Shown one piece after another: positions 1 through 9,976 of a stretch of DNA of 64,000 nucleotides; the stretch's first letter is position 1; each line of letters starts with the position of its first letter. The notes below the pieces were generated by a model. It saw nothing but the letters and a program-made list of their open reading frames with translations. It did no database searches and was not told the origin of the DNA. Source of the stretch: Pseudomonas tructae (lineage in GTDB: Bacteria > Pseudomonadota > Gammaproteobacteria > Pseudomonadales > Pseudomonadaceae); the NCBI RefSeq assembly GCF_004214895.1, contig NZ_CP035952.1:3854501-3918500 (forward strand), written 5' to 3'. A program made the translations under genes and the position numbers.

Positions 1-252
1 CGCGCTGTAATATAGAATCTTTTTCTTGCCTAATTCTGACTGCTGGCCATCATCACCCGCCATTTTGGGGGCAATCAAATCTTTCAGCGCCCGCGACAAG
101 CGGGTCTTCCCCGTGCCATTGAAGGCGTAGATAAGTTGGACCTTTGGAAGGGGCCTAACTTCCTCTACAACTTTTATTGTTTCGGGAACAGTTTTTTTAA
201 CCGTCTTCGGAGTACTCAGTTGCTTGGCGATGTCTCTGAGCGTCGTGCTCAT
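1..252 (-). CDS. P-loop ATPase, N-terminal part (runs off left edge)
   Basis: Only the first 84 codons are in the window. A charged Lys/Pro/Val-rich leader of about 40 residues is followed by a strand and a P-loop, FNGTGKT at about residues 44-50, then an amphipathic helix ([10 protein letters not shown]), which is the start of an ATP-binding domain. The ATG lies 1 nt beyond the hsdS stop, so the gene is translated in one operon with hsdM and hsdS. Accessory ATPases are common in type I restriction loci, and some of them (PrrC/RloC type) are anticodon nucleases. The visible part cannot tell whether this is one of those, so the function is left open. Confidence 0.75.
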   Translation of the reverse strand, partial: MSTTLRDIAKQLSTPKTVKKTVPETIKVVEEVRPLPKVQLIYAFNGTGKTRLSRALKDLIAPKMAGDDGQQSELGKKKILYYSA

Positions 253-253
253 T

Positions 254-1345
254 TTATGCCTCTACTTCTTCCGGCTTGGGATAGGTCAACAGCAAATCTC
301 GACAATACACGTATTGCTTATGGCGCAACTCGACTTCTCGCCGCAACCCTTCAATTAGCGAATTGGAGAGGGCATTAACCTTTTCGAGAATACTAATGAT
401 GCGCTCTTGTTCGTCGATAGAGGGGACGGGGATCTTCAGTTCGTTCAAAACAGACTGAGTCTGACTTGGCACACCGCCAGCTTTATTCATCCCGCCCAGA
501 CCTACTGTCATTAAGAAGTAGTAAAGGAATTTCGGGCGGATCTGCGCTTCGTCAATTTCCGTATAGAAGATGGTGTCAACGTTCCAGAACGGAACGTCCA
601 CATAAAACAGATTGCCAAGCGAGCCTTTCCTCGGAATTAAGACTGAAGGTTTATTATAGGCATAAGTGTTGGCGTATCGCATGATACCACCAGATCCGTA
701 AACTGGAAATTCTCCATCACCAAGACTCTTATGGTCCCTACCGTTCTTAATGCGCACAACATCGCCAAGACGCTTAAGCGCGACTTCCTTCCCTTCAAAG
801 TTCAACAACCAGCCGAGGTAATAGTTGTACTGTTTTTTGCGTGCTTCAAGTTCACCAGTAAGCTCGTCGGTGAGTTCGTTTTTAAGCTCGGCGAAGGAGT
901 CTAGTATCCTGACGACTTCGTCCTGCACTTCAAATGGTGGAATGGGGATTTCCAGTTCGTTCAATACAGACTGAGTCTGGCTTGGTACGCCACCTGCTTT
1001 GTTCATCTCGCCAAGGCCTACTGTCATTAAGAAGTAGTAAAGGAATTTCGGACGAATCTGCGCCTCGTCAATTTCCGTATAGAAGATGGTATCAACATTC
1101 CAGAACGGAACGTCCACGAAAAACAGATTGCCAAGCGAGCCTTTCCTCGGAATTAAGACAGAAGGCCTATTGTAGGCGTAAGTATCGGCGTAACGCATGA
1201 TACCACCGGACCCATAAACCGGAATTTCTCCATCGCCAAGGCTCTTGTGGTCCCTACCGTTCTTAATGCGCACAATGTCGCCAAGACGCTTGAACTTCAC
1301 CCCGTCCGAGCAGAGTTCTGCGATTAGGTCATTAACACGACTCAT
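254..1345 (-). CDS. hsdS: Type I restriction-modification specificity subunit with two near-identical TRDs
   Basis: HsdS chooses the DNA sequence that HsdM methylates and HsdR cuts. The 363-residue protein has the usual layout: target-recognition domain 1 at about residues 19-137, a helical spacer to about 190, TRD2 at about 191-308, and a distal helical spacer. Normally the two TRDs differ and read different half-sites. Here they differ at only about 8 of 118 aligned positions, and the DNA copies (about 442-786 and 954-1298) are clearly related by duplication. The ATG at 1345 overlaps the hsdM stop as ATGA, which favours it over the upstream in-frame ATG at 1363. The identification is firm. 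A target with two like half-sites is an inference from the repeat. Confidence 0.95.
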   Translation of the reverse strand: MSRVNDLIAELCSDGVKFKRLGDIVRIKNGRDHKSLGDGEIPVYGSGGIMRYADTYAYNRPSVLIPRKGSLGNLFFVDVPFWNVDTIFYTEIDEAQIRPKFLYYFLMTVGLGEMNKAGGVPSQTQSVLNELEIPIPPFEVQDEVVRILDSFAELKNELTDELTGELEARKKQYNYYLGWLLNFEGKEVALKRLGDVVRIKNGRDHKSLGDGEFPVYGSGGIMRYANTYAYNKPSVLIPRKGSLGNLFYVDVPFWNVDTIFYTEIDEAQIRPKFLYYFLMTVGLGGMNKAGGVPSQTQSVLNELKIPVPSIDEQERIISILEKVNALSNSLIEGLRREVELRHKQYVYCRDLLLTYPKPEEVEA

Positions 1346-2898
1346 GCCTCCTGCTCCTCGCATTCAATCTCCGCGACGAGGGCGTCGATATTCTTACGCA
1401 ACTGGTCGATTCTGGCGATGGTGGTTTTCAGCTCGGCATTGAGCTGGGCAATGTCCACTACTTCGCTACTGTCCTTGGGTTCCACGTAGCTGCTAACCGA
1501 TAGGTTATATTCGTTAGCGGCGACTTTTTCAAATGGTACGGATTGGGCAAAATGATCGACATTGGCCTTGCTGTCGAACGCGTCCATGATGTCCTTGACA
1601 TGCGAGTCCAGCAGGACGTTGTTATTGGTTTCTTTCTTGAACAGGCCGCTGGCGTCGATAAACTGGGTGGCGGTGTCGGTTTTGTGTTTGGATAGCACGA
1701 GAATATTTACGGCAATTGTGGTACCGAAGAATAGATTGGGTGCCAGCGAAATCACCGTCTCGACATAGTTGTTGTCCACCAGGTACTTGCGGATTTTTTG
1801 CTCGGCACCTCCACGGTAGAAGACGCCAGGAAAGCAGACGATAGCAGCGCGGCCTTTGCTCGATAAGTAACTGAGGGCGTGCAATACAAAAGCGAAGTCG
1901 GCCTTAGATTTAGGCGCAAGCACTCCGGCCGGAGCAAAGCGCTCATCGTTAATAAGCGTCGGGTCATCCGAGCCGATCCACTTCACTGAATACGGCGGGT
2001 TGGAAACGATGGCGTCGAAGGGTTTGTCGTCGCCAAAATGCGGGGCGATCAGGGTGTTGCCGAGCTGGACGTTGAACTTGTCATAGTTGATGTTATGCAA
2101 GAACATGTTCATCCGCGCCAGATTGTAAGTGGTGTGGTTGATTTCTTGCCCGAAGAAGCCGTCTTCGATGATGTGCGCGTCAAAGTGCTTTTTAGCTTGC
2201 AGCAGCAGTGAGCCAGATCCACACGCTGGGTCGTAAATCTTGTTGACGCTGGTCTGCCTGTGCATGGCGAGCTGAGCAATTAGCTTTGAGACATGCTGCG
2301 GCGTGAAGAACTCACCGCCAGACTTACCTGCGTTGGCTGCATAGTTGGAGATGAGAAACTCGTAGGCATCGCCGAAGAGATCGATGTTGCTGCCTTGAAA
2401 ATCAGAAAAGTTCAGCTCGGCTACACCTTTGAGCACTGCGGCCAGGCGAAGGTTTTTATCCTTAACCGTGTTGCCCAGACGGTTACTTGTGGTGTCGAAA
2501 TCAGCAAACAGGCCTCTGATGTCGCGCTCCGACGGGTAACCGTTAGCGGAGGTCTCAATGGCAGCAAAGATGGTTGCCAAGTCGGTGTTCAGACTCTCGT
2601 TGTTGTTGGCGCTTGCCGCGATGGTGAAAAATAGCTGGCTGGGGTAGATGAAATATCCCTTGGTCTTGATTGCGTCATCTTTAATCTCTGGGGTGATGAC
2701 GCTATCGTCCAGCTTGGCATAATGAATGCTGTCGTCACCGCCTTCGATGTAAGCCTCAAAGTTTTCGCTGATGAAGCGATAGAACAGGGTACCGAGCACA
2801 TACTGCTTGAAATCCCAGCCGTCGACCGCACCACGAACATCGTTGGCGATTTGCCAGATCCGGCGTTGTAGTTCAGCGCGTTGTTGAATGCTGGTCAT
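1342..2898 (-). CDS. hsdM: Type I restriction-modification N6-adenine methyltransferase subunit
   Basis: HsdM is the SAM-dependent methylase of the type I complex. The 518-residue product has the N-terminal helical HsdM domain (about 10-130), the SAM-binding motif DPACGSGS at 223-230 and the catalytic NPPY at 300-303, which is the signature of gamma-class N6-adenine methylases. The length is normal for the family and no key motif is missing. The start (2898) overlaps the end of the small upstream helix-turn-helix gene by 4 nt and the stop overlaps hsdS by 4 nt, so the three genes are translationally coupled. Confidence 0.97.
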   Translation of the reverse strand: MTSIQQRAELQRRIWQIANDVRGAVDGWDFKQYVLGTLFYRFISENFEAYIEGGDDSIHYAKLDDSVITPEIKDDAIKTKGYFIYPSQLFFTIAASANNNESLNTDLATIFAAIETSANGYPSERDIRGLFADFDTTSNRLGNTVKDKNLRLAAVLKGVAELNFSDFQGSNIDLFGDAYEFLISNYAANAGKSGGEFFTPQHVSKLIAQLAMHRQTSVNKIYDPACGSGSLLLQAKKHFDAHIIEDGFFGQEINHTTYNLARMNMFLHNINYDKFNVQLGNTLIAPHFGDDKPFDAIVSNPPYSVKWIGSDDPTLINDERFAPAGVLAPKSKADFAFVLHALSYLSSKGRAAIVCFPGVFYRGGAEQKIRKYLVDNNYVETVISLAPNLFFGTTIAVNILVLSKHKTDTATQFIDASGLFKKETNNNVLLDSHVKDIMDAFDSKANVDHFAQSVPFEKVAANEYNLSVSSYVEPKDSSEVVDIAQLNAELKTTIARIDQLRKNIDALVAEIECEEQEA

Positions 2899-3122
2899 GG
2901 TTGGTTTCCTGTCGAATTGATCATTTTTTCTTCATCCGCTCCACCGGCGCGCACCCAGTCATCCACCTCGGAAAGCTGAAATTTCCACAGCCTCCCGATT
3001 TTGTGTGCTGGCAGCCCCTTGTACTCGCGCCAACGGTAAACGGTGTCCTTCACGACGCCCAGATGGCGGGCAACATCGATTGCGGTGACCCAAGGTTCGG
3101 TGCTCATGGCATTGGAGCTCAT
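2895..3122 (-). CDS. Small excisionase/MerR-type helix-turn-helix protein heading the hsd operon
   Basis: A 75-residue protein with one winged-helix domain: the stretch [20 protein letters not shown], then [13 protein letters not shown] and an ending VDDWV are typical of the excisionase/AlpA 'helix-turn-helix domain' group. The stop overlaps the hsdM start, so it belongs to the operon and may regulate restriction-modification expression. That role is inferred from position. Starts at 3143 (TTG), 3122 (ATG) and 3107 (ATG) are all possible, and none has a convincing Shine-Dalgarno sequence. The domain lies wholly downstream of 3107. Confidence 0.7.
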   Translation of the reverse strand: MSSNAMSTEPWVTAIDVARHLGVVKDTVYRWREYKGLPAHKIGRLWKFQLSEVDDWVRAGGADEEKMINSTGNQP

Positions 3123-3294
3123 GGAGGTTGTAAAGTAGTTCAAAGTAGTCTTAAGTCTGCCAGAAGGCTACTAGTGTCGCTATCTTTAAATGGTCATGAA
3201 CCTGGCTTCACGATTAAGCGAGGTGCCGCTTTAAAGGACATGGCTTTGCCACACAATGCATTTTCAGTGGTCAACAACTCGCGGACACGGAATT

Positions 3295-3790
3295 GGTTTC
3301 TTTCAGCAACAGACGGCGGCACGAAACCGTTGGGCTGGTGCGGCCTTGTCCATTTTTACCACTGCATGAGATAGCGGCCGCTCCCCTGCTCGGCCAACGC
3401 TGTCGCCCTGTATCCCACCGTTGGCGCCCACTCCGTTTTCACGCTAAGGAACAGCCACGCCATGTGGGTTTTGTCATAGCAGCCCCCCCCCCCCGACGGC
3501 TCATGCTTTGAGTCACTCGACACTGCCATAGCCGCTGCCGGAAACTGGGGCTGCCATACTCGCTACCCTGGTCATGATGGAGCAGGACACCTTAGGGGCT
3601 GCCACGCATCTCCCAAGGCGTGTGGAGCGCCTTGATGACCAAGTCGGAGCCAGGTTTGGCGGACATCGCCCAGACCACCACTCTGCGGTCTTAAAAGCCC
3701 AAGACGATAGCAAGGTAACTCTATCGGCCCTGTGTCAGGATATAGGTAATGCGACCGCAACGAACTTTGTTCGCTATGCTCTCGAAGGCG
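3295..3790 (-). pseudogene. Decayed IS3-family transposase (OrfB) remnant
   Basis: Joining the minus-strand frames rebuilds the C-terminal DDE domain of an IS3-family OrfB. It reads about RRVVVWAMSAK, then LLHHDQGSEYGSPSFRQRLW (the HSDxGSQY block), then QSMSRRG, LKTEWxP-like residues, RYLMQW and RPHQPNG, ending PPSVAE. Stops and frameshifts interrupt it several times, so no product can be made. A run of 12 G (plus strand C at about 3481-3492) sits where the family normally has SRRGNCYDN and is one of the lesions. No intact terminal repeats or OrfA were seen. It marks the block left of tRNA-Pro as mobile-element territory. Confidence 0.8.
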
Positions 3791-4380
3791 GTGATTTCCC
3801 AACTGGATGCTCTAGTAGAGAAGCACGGCTGAAAACGTGCGCAGATCAATTAGAGTCCAGCGGGGATAGAGACTGATGCTGGCATATACCTCGCCGAGGC
3901 TCTGAATGCCAGCAGATATTCCGCAATTAGCAATACAGAGCGCCACGGCATCCCCAGTAGAAATCCAGCCATCTGGTATTCCCAAAGGCATTCCAGAACA
4001 ATATGAAATATAGATTTTATATTTTATTTCAACATGATATTCATTTATTTCAGATCACCCCGGCACATTGATAACCAGCCGCTTGAGTCTTTCATCAAAG
4101 CTCGTCAGAACAAAACTCTGACAGGAGAAAGCCTACACCCTGCTCACTCTGGGCCTGCCTCTATCAGGATTCACGAGCTAGACCCGAGGAAAGCCGCAAG
4201 GCAACGCTCGAGGGCATGAACAAGTGCCTTACCAGCCACAACTTGAGCGCCGAACTCGGCCAGTTAATCGAAGCGGCGAACAAGGTCGGCAACCGATTCA
4301 CGCGGGCTGGTGCTGACAATTCTGAAGAGGAGAATCGGATGAGGAAAAATGCGAAGTCACTCGAAAAGTCACTATGCCCA
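3791..4380. other. No supportable gene between the IS remnant and tRNA-Pro
   Basis: About 600 bp with mixed composition, including an AT-rich patch at 4000-4050 (TATTTTATTTCA-like). Short open frames occur on both strands, but none has a ribosome binding site with a recognisable domain. The segment from 4060 to 4360 could be the decayed end of a transferred element next to tRNA-Pro, which is only a guess from position. Confidence 0.5.
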
Positions 4381-4382
4381 GA

Positions 4383-4409
4383 AACAACAAAACCACCCGA
4401 AGGTGGCTT
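4383..4409 (-). terminator. Rho-independent terminator after tRNA-Pro
   Basis: Read leftwards, a CCACC / GGTGG stem with a UUCG loop is followed by TTTTGTTGTT, about 16 nt beyond the tRNA 3' end. Confidence 0.75.
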
Positions 4410-4424
4410 AGTCGTTCTAAATAA

Positions 4425-4501
4425 TGGTCGGGACGGAGTGATTCGAACACTCGACCCCTTGCACCCCATGCAAGTGCGCTACCGGGCTGCGCTACGCCCC
4501 G
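4425..4501 (-). tRNA. tRNA-Pro (anticodon GGG)
   Basis: The 77-nt reverse complement folds as a tRNA: a 7-bp acceptor stem CGGGGCG/CGTCCCG, anticodon loop ATGGGGT (anticodon GGG) on a CTTGC/GCAAG stem, T-loop TTCGAAT, and an encoded CCA end. It reads CCC/CCU proline codons. It sits just downstream of the ihfA-MerR genes, a common place in Pseudomonas, and its 3' side faces the hsd/IS accessory block, so it is a plausible island integration site. Confidence 0.97.
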
Positions 4502-4607
4502 ACTGGGCTTGAAGCATGTTCCCCTGGTTGCTGAGAACGTTGAAGAATGTACCCTAACCTTTTGAATTATGGAAGCATTTTTTCCAAAATTCCGGGCCCG
4601 ATAAGGG

Positions 4608-4964
4608 TTACTTCTTCAGCACCACCAGAACGTCTTCCAGTTCGACAATCATCTGCCGGATCAGTTGCTTGTACTGGGTGGTGTCGTCCTTGGCTTCATC
4701 GCCAGAGAGGCGCAGGCGCGCCCCGCCGATGGTGAAGCCTTGGTCGTACAGCAGCGCGCGGATCTGGCGGATCATCAGCACGTCTTGTCGCTGATAGTAC
4801 CGCCGGTTACCGCGGCGCTTTACCGGGTTGAGTTGCGGGAATTCCTGCTCCCAGTAGCGGAGCACGTGCGGTTTTACCGCACAAAGCTCGCTCACTTCAC
4901 CAATGGTGAAGTAGCGTTTGCCTGGAATCGGCGGAAGCTCGTCGTTATGCCTTGGTTCCAGCAT
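4608..4964 (-). CDS. MerR-family regulator next to ihfA
   Basis: A 118-residue protein. The N-terminal winged helix (about residues 18-85: [20 protein letters not shown], then the MerR hallmark RRGNRRYY) is complete, followed by a helical stretch ending in VLVVLKK. There are no metal-binding Cys residues and no effector domain, so it belongs to the short MerR-like proteins of unknown signal. The ATG at 4964 is 18 nt inside the end of ihfA, so it is translated with the phe-ihf operon. This gene follows ihfA in many gammaproteobacteria and its target is not known from sequence. An ATG at 4973 is an alternative start. Confidence 0.9.
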   Translation of the reverse strand: MLEPRHNDELPPIPGKRYFTIGEVSELCAVKPHVLRYWEQEFPQLNPVKRRGNRRYYQRQDVLMIRQIRALLYDQGFTIGGARLRLSGDEAKDDTTQYKQLIRQMIVELEDVLVVLKK

Positions 4965-5247
4965 AGGCCTCAACTCGGGCTTTCAGTTTTTGCCCTGGAC
5001 GAAAGGTGACGACTCGACGCGCCGTGATCGGGATCTCTTCCCCAGTTTTGGGGTTGCGGCCCGGCCGCTGGCGTTTGTCACGCAGGTCGAAATTGCCGAA
5101 TCCGGACAATTTGACCTGCTCGTTGTCTTCAAGAGCGTGCCTGATTTCCTCAAAAAACAGCTCGACCAATTCCTTGGCCTCGCGCTTGTTCAGGCCCAGC
5201 TCCTCGTACAGCCGTTCGGCCATCTCAGCTTTCGTCAGAGCACCCAT
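4945..5247 (-). CDS. ihfA: Integration host factor alpha subunit
   Basis: A 100-residue HU/IHF-fold DNA-bending protein that works as a heterodimer with IhfB in nucleoid structure, sigma-54 promoters and site-specific recombination. The beginning [20 protein letters not shown], the central [20 protein letters not shown] beta arm with its intercalating Pro, and [14 protein letters not shown] are all standard. It starts 3 nt after the pheT stop, the usual phe-ihfA arrangement, so it is expressed with the synthetase subunits. Confidence 0.98.
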   Translation of the reverse strand: MGALTKAEMAERLYEELGLNKREAKELVELFFEEIRHALEDNEQVKLSGFGNFDLRDKRQRPGRNPKTGEEIPITARRVVTFRPGQKLKARVEAYAGTKA

Positions 5248-5250
5248 ACG

Positions 5251-7626
5251 CTATTTCCTTAACGTGGTGTTCAACCTTTGTTCGAGCGAGGTGAGGATGT
5301 TCTGGGTTGCAGTGTTCACCTCTTCATCATTAAGAGTGCGCGATGGATGCTGCCAGGTCAAGCCGACGGCCAGGCTTTTTCTATCAGGATCAATGCCTTT
5401 ACCCTGATAAACATCAAACAGCCTGAGGTCCGTGAGCCATTCGCCTGCGTTGTCACGAATTACTTCAAGCACCGAGCTCGAAGCAACATCACGTCCTGCC
5501 ACCAAAGCCAGGTCACGACGCACTTCCGGGAATTTCGACAGCTCGCTGAAGGTCGGCAGGCGGCCTTCGGCCACTTCGGCCAATACCAGCTCGAAGACGA
5601 ACACCGGACGGTCCAGGCCCAGGGTCTTGGCCAGCTCTGGGTGGATGGCACCCAGGTAGCCGACTTCGCGGCCGTCGCGCTCGATGCGCGCGGTCTGGCC
5701 CGGGTGCAGCGCCGGGTGTTTGCCCGGGACGAAGCTGAACTCGGCAAGCGAACCCGAGAAGCCCAGTACGGCTTCGACATCGGCCTTCACGTCGAAGAAG
5801 TCGATGCTGTCACGGCTGTTGGCCCAACCTTCTGGCAGGCGGCTGCCGCACACCACACCGGCGAGCATCGGCTGCTGCTTGAGGTCGCCCAGTTGGCCGA
5901 CGAAGCGCTGGCCGCTTTCGAACAGGCGCACGCGGTCTTGCTGGCGGTTGAGGTTGTGCTGCAGCGACTTGACCAGGCCCGGCCACAGCGAGGCACGCAT
6001 GGCCGCCATGTCGTTGGAGATCGGGTTGGCCAGCAGCAGCGGCTCGACGCCCGGGCTGAACAGTTCGAACAGTTTCGGGTCGATGAAGCTGAAGGTGATG
6101 GCTTCCTGGTAACCACGGGCCACCAGCAGGCGGCGCAGGGCTGGCAGTTCGCCACGGGCTTCAGGCTTGCCCTGCGGGGCCAGGCGCGCTTGCGGGTAAC
6201 GGACCGGCAGGCGGTTGTAGCCGTACAGGCGGGCCAGTTCTTCGATCAGGTCGACTTCCAGGCTGATGTCGAAGCGATGGCTTGGTACTTCGACCTGCCA
6301 CTGCCCTTCCCCAGCGGTGGTTTTCAGGCCCAGGCCGTTGAGCAGTTGCTCGACTTCGGCACTGGCCATTTCCATGCCCAGCATCTGGGTCAGGCGCTCG
6401 GCACGCAGGGTGACCGGTTCAACCTTGGGCAGGTGCGCTTGGCTGGTGACGTCGATGACCGGGCCGGCTTCGCCGCCAACGATGTCCAGCAGCAGGCCGG
6501 TGGCGCGCTCGATGGCTTCGCGGGCCAGTTGCGAGTCGACGCCGCGCTCGTAGCGGTGCGAGGCATCGGTGTGCAGGCCGTAGGAGCGTGCCTTGCCAGC
6601 CACGGAAATCGGCTCGAAGAAGGCGCTCTCCAGGAAGATGTCGCGGGTGCCAGCAGCAACGCCGCTGTGCTCGCCACCCATCACGCCGGCAATGGCCAGG
6701 GCGCGGGTGTGGTCGGCGATCACCAGGGTGTCGGGACGCAGGGTGACTTCCTGGCCGTCGAGCAGGACCAGCTTCTCGCCCTCCTCGGCCATGCGCACGC
6801 GGATGCCGCCGTTGATTTCGGCAAGATCGAAGGCGTGCATCGGCTGACCCAGTTCGAGCATCACGTAGTTGGTGATGTCGACGGCAGCGTCGATGCTGCG
6901 CACGTCGGAGCGACGCAGGCGCTCGACCATCCACAGCGGGGTTGGCCTGGACAGGTCGACGTTACGGATGACGCGGCCCAGGTAGCGTGGGCAGGCCGCC
7001 GGGGCCAGCACTTCAACCGGGCGCACTTCGTCGTGGACGGCAGCAATGGCCGGCACCACCGGGCGGGTGACCGCCACGTCGTACAGCGCGCCGACGTCAC
7101 GGGCCAGACCCGCCACCGACAGGCAGTCGCCACGGTTCGGGGTCAGGCCGATCTCGATGCTGGCGTCGTCCAGGTCCAGGTACACGCGAATGTCTTCGCC
7201 AACCGGGGCGTCGGCTGCCAGTTCCAGCAGGCCGTCGTTTTCTTCGCTGATCTGCAGCTCGGCTGCCGAGCACAACATGCCGTTGGATTCAACGCCACGC
7301 AGCTTGGCCTTCTTGATCTTGAAGTCGCCCGGCAGTTCGGCGCCGATCATGGCGAAGGGGATTTTCAGGCCAGGGCGCACGTTGGGCGCGCCGCACACGA
7401 CCTGGAAGGTCTCGCTGCCGCTGCTGACCTGGCACACGCGCAGTTTGTCGGCATCGGGGTGCTGTTCGGTGCTCAGCACCTCGCCGACGACGATGCCGCT
7501 GAACTGGCCAGCGGCCGGGGTGACGCTGTCGACCTCAAGGCCGGCCATCGACAGACGGGCGACCAGATCGTCACGGGATACCTGCGGGTTGACCCAACCG
7601 CGCAGCCACTTTTCACTGAATTTCAT
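5251..7626 (-). CDS. pheT: Phenylalanine-tRNA ligase beta subunit
   Basis: The large subunit of the (alpha-beta)2 enzyme that charges tRNA-Phe. It is 791 residues long, close to the family norm. Domains in order: N-terminal tRNA-binding (OB) domain at about 39-150, B3/B4 editing region at about 210-370 that hydrolyses mischarged Tyr-tRNA, B5 DNA-binding-like domain at about 400-470, the catalytic-like core, and a C-terminal ferredoxin-like anticodon-binding domain (about 700-791, ending LEQRLNTTLRK). Starts with MKFSEKWLRGWVNP. It lies 36 nt downstream of pheS and 3 nt upstream of ihfA. Confidence 0.99.
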   Translation of the reverse strand: MKFSEKWLRGWVNPQVSRDDLVARLSMAGLEVDSVTPAAGQFSGIVVGEVLSTEQHPDADKLRVCQVSSGSETFQVVCGAPNVRPGLKIPFAMIGAELPGDFKIKKAKLRGVESNGMLCSAAELQISEENDGLLELAADAPVGEDIRVYLDLDDASIEIGLTPNRGDCLSVAGLARDVGALYDVAVTRPVVPAIAAVHDEVRPVEVLAPAACPRYLGRVIRNVDLSRPTPLWMVERLRRSDVRSIDAAVDITNYVMLELGQPMHAFDLAEINGGIRVRMAEEGEKLVLLDGQEVTLRPDTLVIADHTRALAIAGVMGGEHSGVAAGTRDIFLESAFFEPISVAGKARSYGLHTDASHRYERGVDSQLAREAIERATGLLLDIVGGEAGPVIDVTSQAHLPKVEPVTLRAERLTQMLGMEMASAEVEQLLNGLGLKTTAGEGQWQVEVPSHRFDISLEVDLIEELARLYGYNRLPVRYPQARLAPQGKPEARGELPALRRLLVARGYQEAITFSFIDPKLFELFSPGVEPLLLANPISNDMAAMRASLWPGLVKSLQHNLNRQQDRVRLFESGQRFVGQLGDLKQQPMLAGVVCGSRLPEGWANSRDSIDFFDVKADVEAVLGFSGSLAEFSFVPGKHPALHPGQTARIERDGREVGYLGAIHPELAKTLGLDRPVFVFELVLAEVAEGRLPTFSELSKFPEVRRDLALVAGRDVASSSVLEVIRDNAGEWLTDLRLFDVYQGKGIDPDRKSLAVGLTWQHPSRTLNDEEVNTATQNILTSLEQRLNTTLRK

Positions 7627-7662
7627 CCTGCTCTCCTGAAAGATTCGTTACGGGTGCGCGAC

Positions 7663-9140
<1,478 letters not shown>

Positions 9141-9169
9141 GAGTAACTTCCTCTATCTTTAACCAAAAA

Positions 9170-9364
9170 TTAACGAATGCGCAGCATGCGCTCGACTTTT
9201 GCCACGTCCGACGGGTGCAGCAGGCTGCTACCACGAAGTTGACGCTTACGCTTGGTCGACATTTTGGTCAGGATGTGGCTTTTGAAAGCGTGTTTGTGCT
9301 TGATGCCGTTAGCCGTTTTCAAGAAACGCTTGGCTGCACCGCTTTTGGTTTTCATCTTTGGCAT
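9170..9364 (-). CDS. rpmI: Large ribosomal subunit protein bL35
   Basis: A 64-residue basic protein with the standard opening [20 protein letters not shown], which matches the bL35 family over its whole length. It lies between infC and rplT in the operon; the 60-nt gap to infC holds a clear ribosome binding site. Confidence 0.99.
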   Translation of the reverse strand: MPKMKTKSGAAKRFLKTANGIKHKHAFKSHILTKMSTKRKRQLRGSSLLHPSDVAKVERMLRIR

Positions 9365-9424
9365 GTTCGGATACTCCGCATTCAGTTGATAAACATAACC
9401 GCAAGGCCTGCCGTGCCCTGGTGG

Positions 9425-9976
9425 TTATTTCTTTTTCTTGGGTGCGATGACCATGATCAGCTGGCGTCCTTCCATCTTAGGATGCTGTTCGACGGTACCG
9501 TATTCGGCGAGGTCAACTTCAACCCGCTTCAGCAGTTCCATACCCAGCTCCTGGTGGGCCATCTCACGACCGCGAAATCTCAAGGAAATCTTGGCCCTGT
9601 CCCCATCACTTAGGAAACGTACCAGGTTGCGTAGTTTTACCTGGTAATCCCCATCCTCCGTCCCTGGACGAAACTTGATTTCTTTAATCTGGACCTGCTT
9701 CTGGTTCTTCTTGGCCTCGTTGGCTTGCTTCTTCTTTTCGAAGAGGTGCTTGCCGTAGTCCATGACCTTGCAGACAGGCGGTACTGCGTCGGCAGAAATT
9801 TCTACCAGGTCCAGCTTCGCTTCTTCAGCGATACGAAGCGCTTCATCAATCGAGACGATGCCAATCTGCTCGCCGTCAGCGCCAATTAACCGAACCTCGC
9901 GTGCCGAGATATTCTCGTTGATCGGGGCCTTCGGTGCAGTTCGTTTATCGTTTCTCATTTCACGCTTAATAGTAAT
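9425..9976 (-). CDS. infC: Translation initiation factor IF-3 (ATT start)
   Basis: IF3 keeps the 30S subunit free and proofreads the start codon. Both domains are present: N-terminal [20 protein letters not shown], a Lys-rich linker, and a C-terminal domain with [20 protein letters not shown] and the ending APKKKK. An in-frame ATG at 9958 would give 177 residues, but the frame stays open six codons upstream to an ATT at 9976, giving 183 residues as in other pseudomonads. That ATT overlaps the last base of the thrS stop TAA. A second ATT at 9970 is better spaced from GGAG and is an alternative. Non-ATG starts are the known basis of IF3 self-control. Confidence 0.9.
   Translation of the reverse strand: MTIKREMRNDKRTAPKAPINENISAREVRLIGADGEQIGIVSIDEALRIAEEAKLDLVEISADAVPPVCKVMDYGKHLFEKKKQANEAKKNQKQVQIKEIKFRPGTEDGDYQVKLRNLVRFLSDGDRAKISLRFRGREMAHQELGMELLKRVEVDLAEYGTVEQHPKMEGRQLIMVIAPKKKK

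Noticed and set aside
3481-3492. Homopolymer C tract as a phase-variable promoter
   Set aside because: It lies inside a decayed transposase with no promoter or downstream intact gene to switch.
4034-4219. A short plus-strand gene before tRNA-Pro
   Set aside because: No ribosome binding site and no recognisable domain; the AT-rich start is unlike coding DNA.
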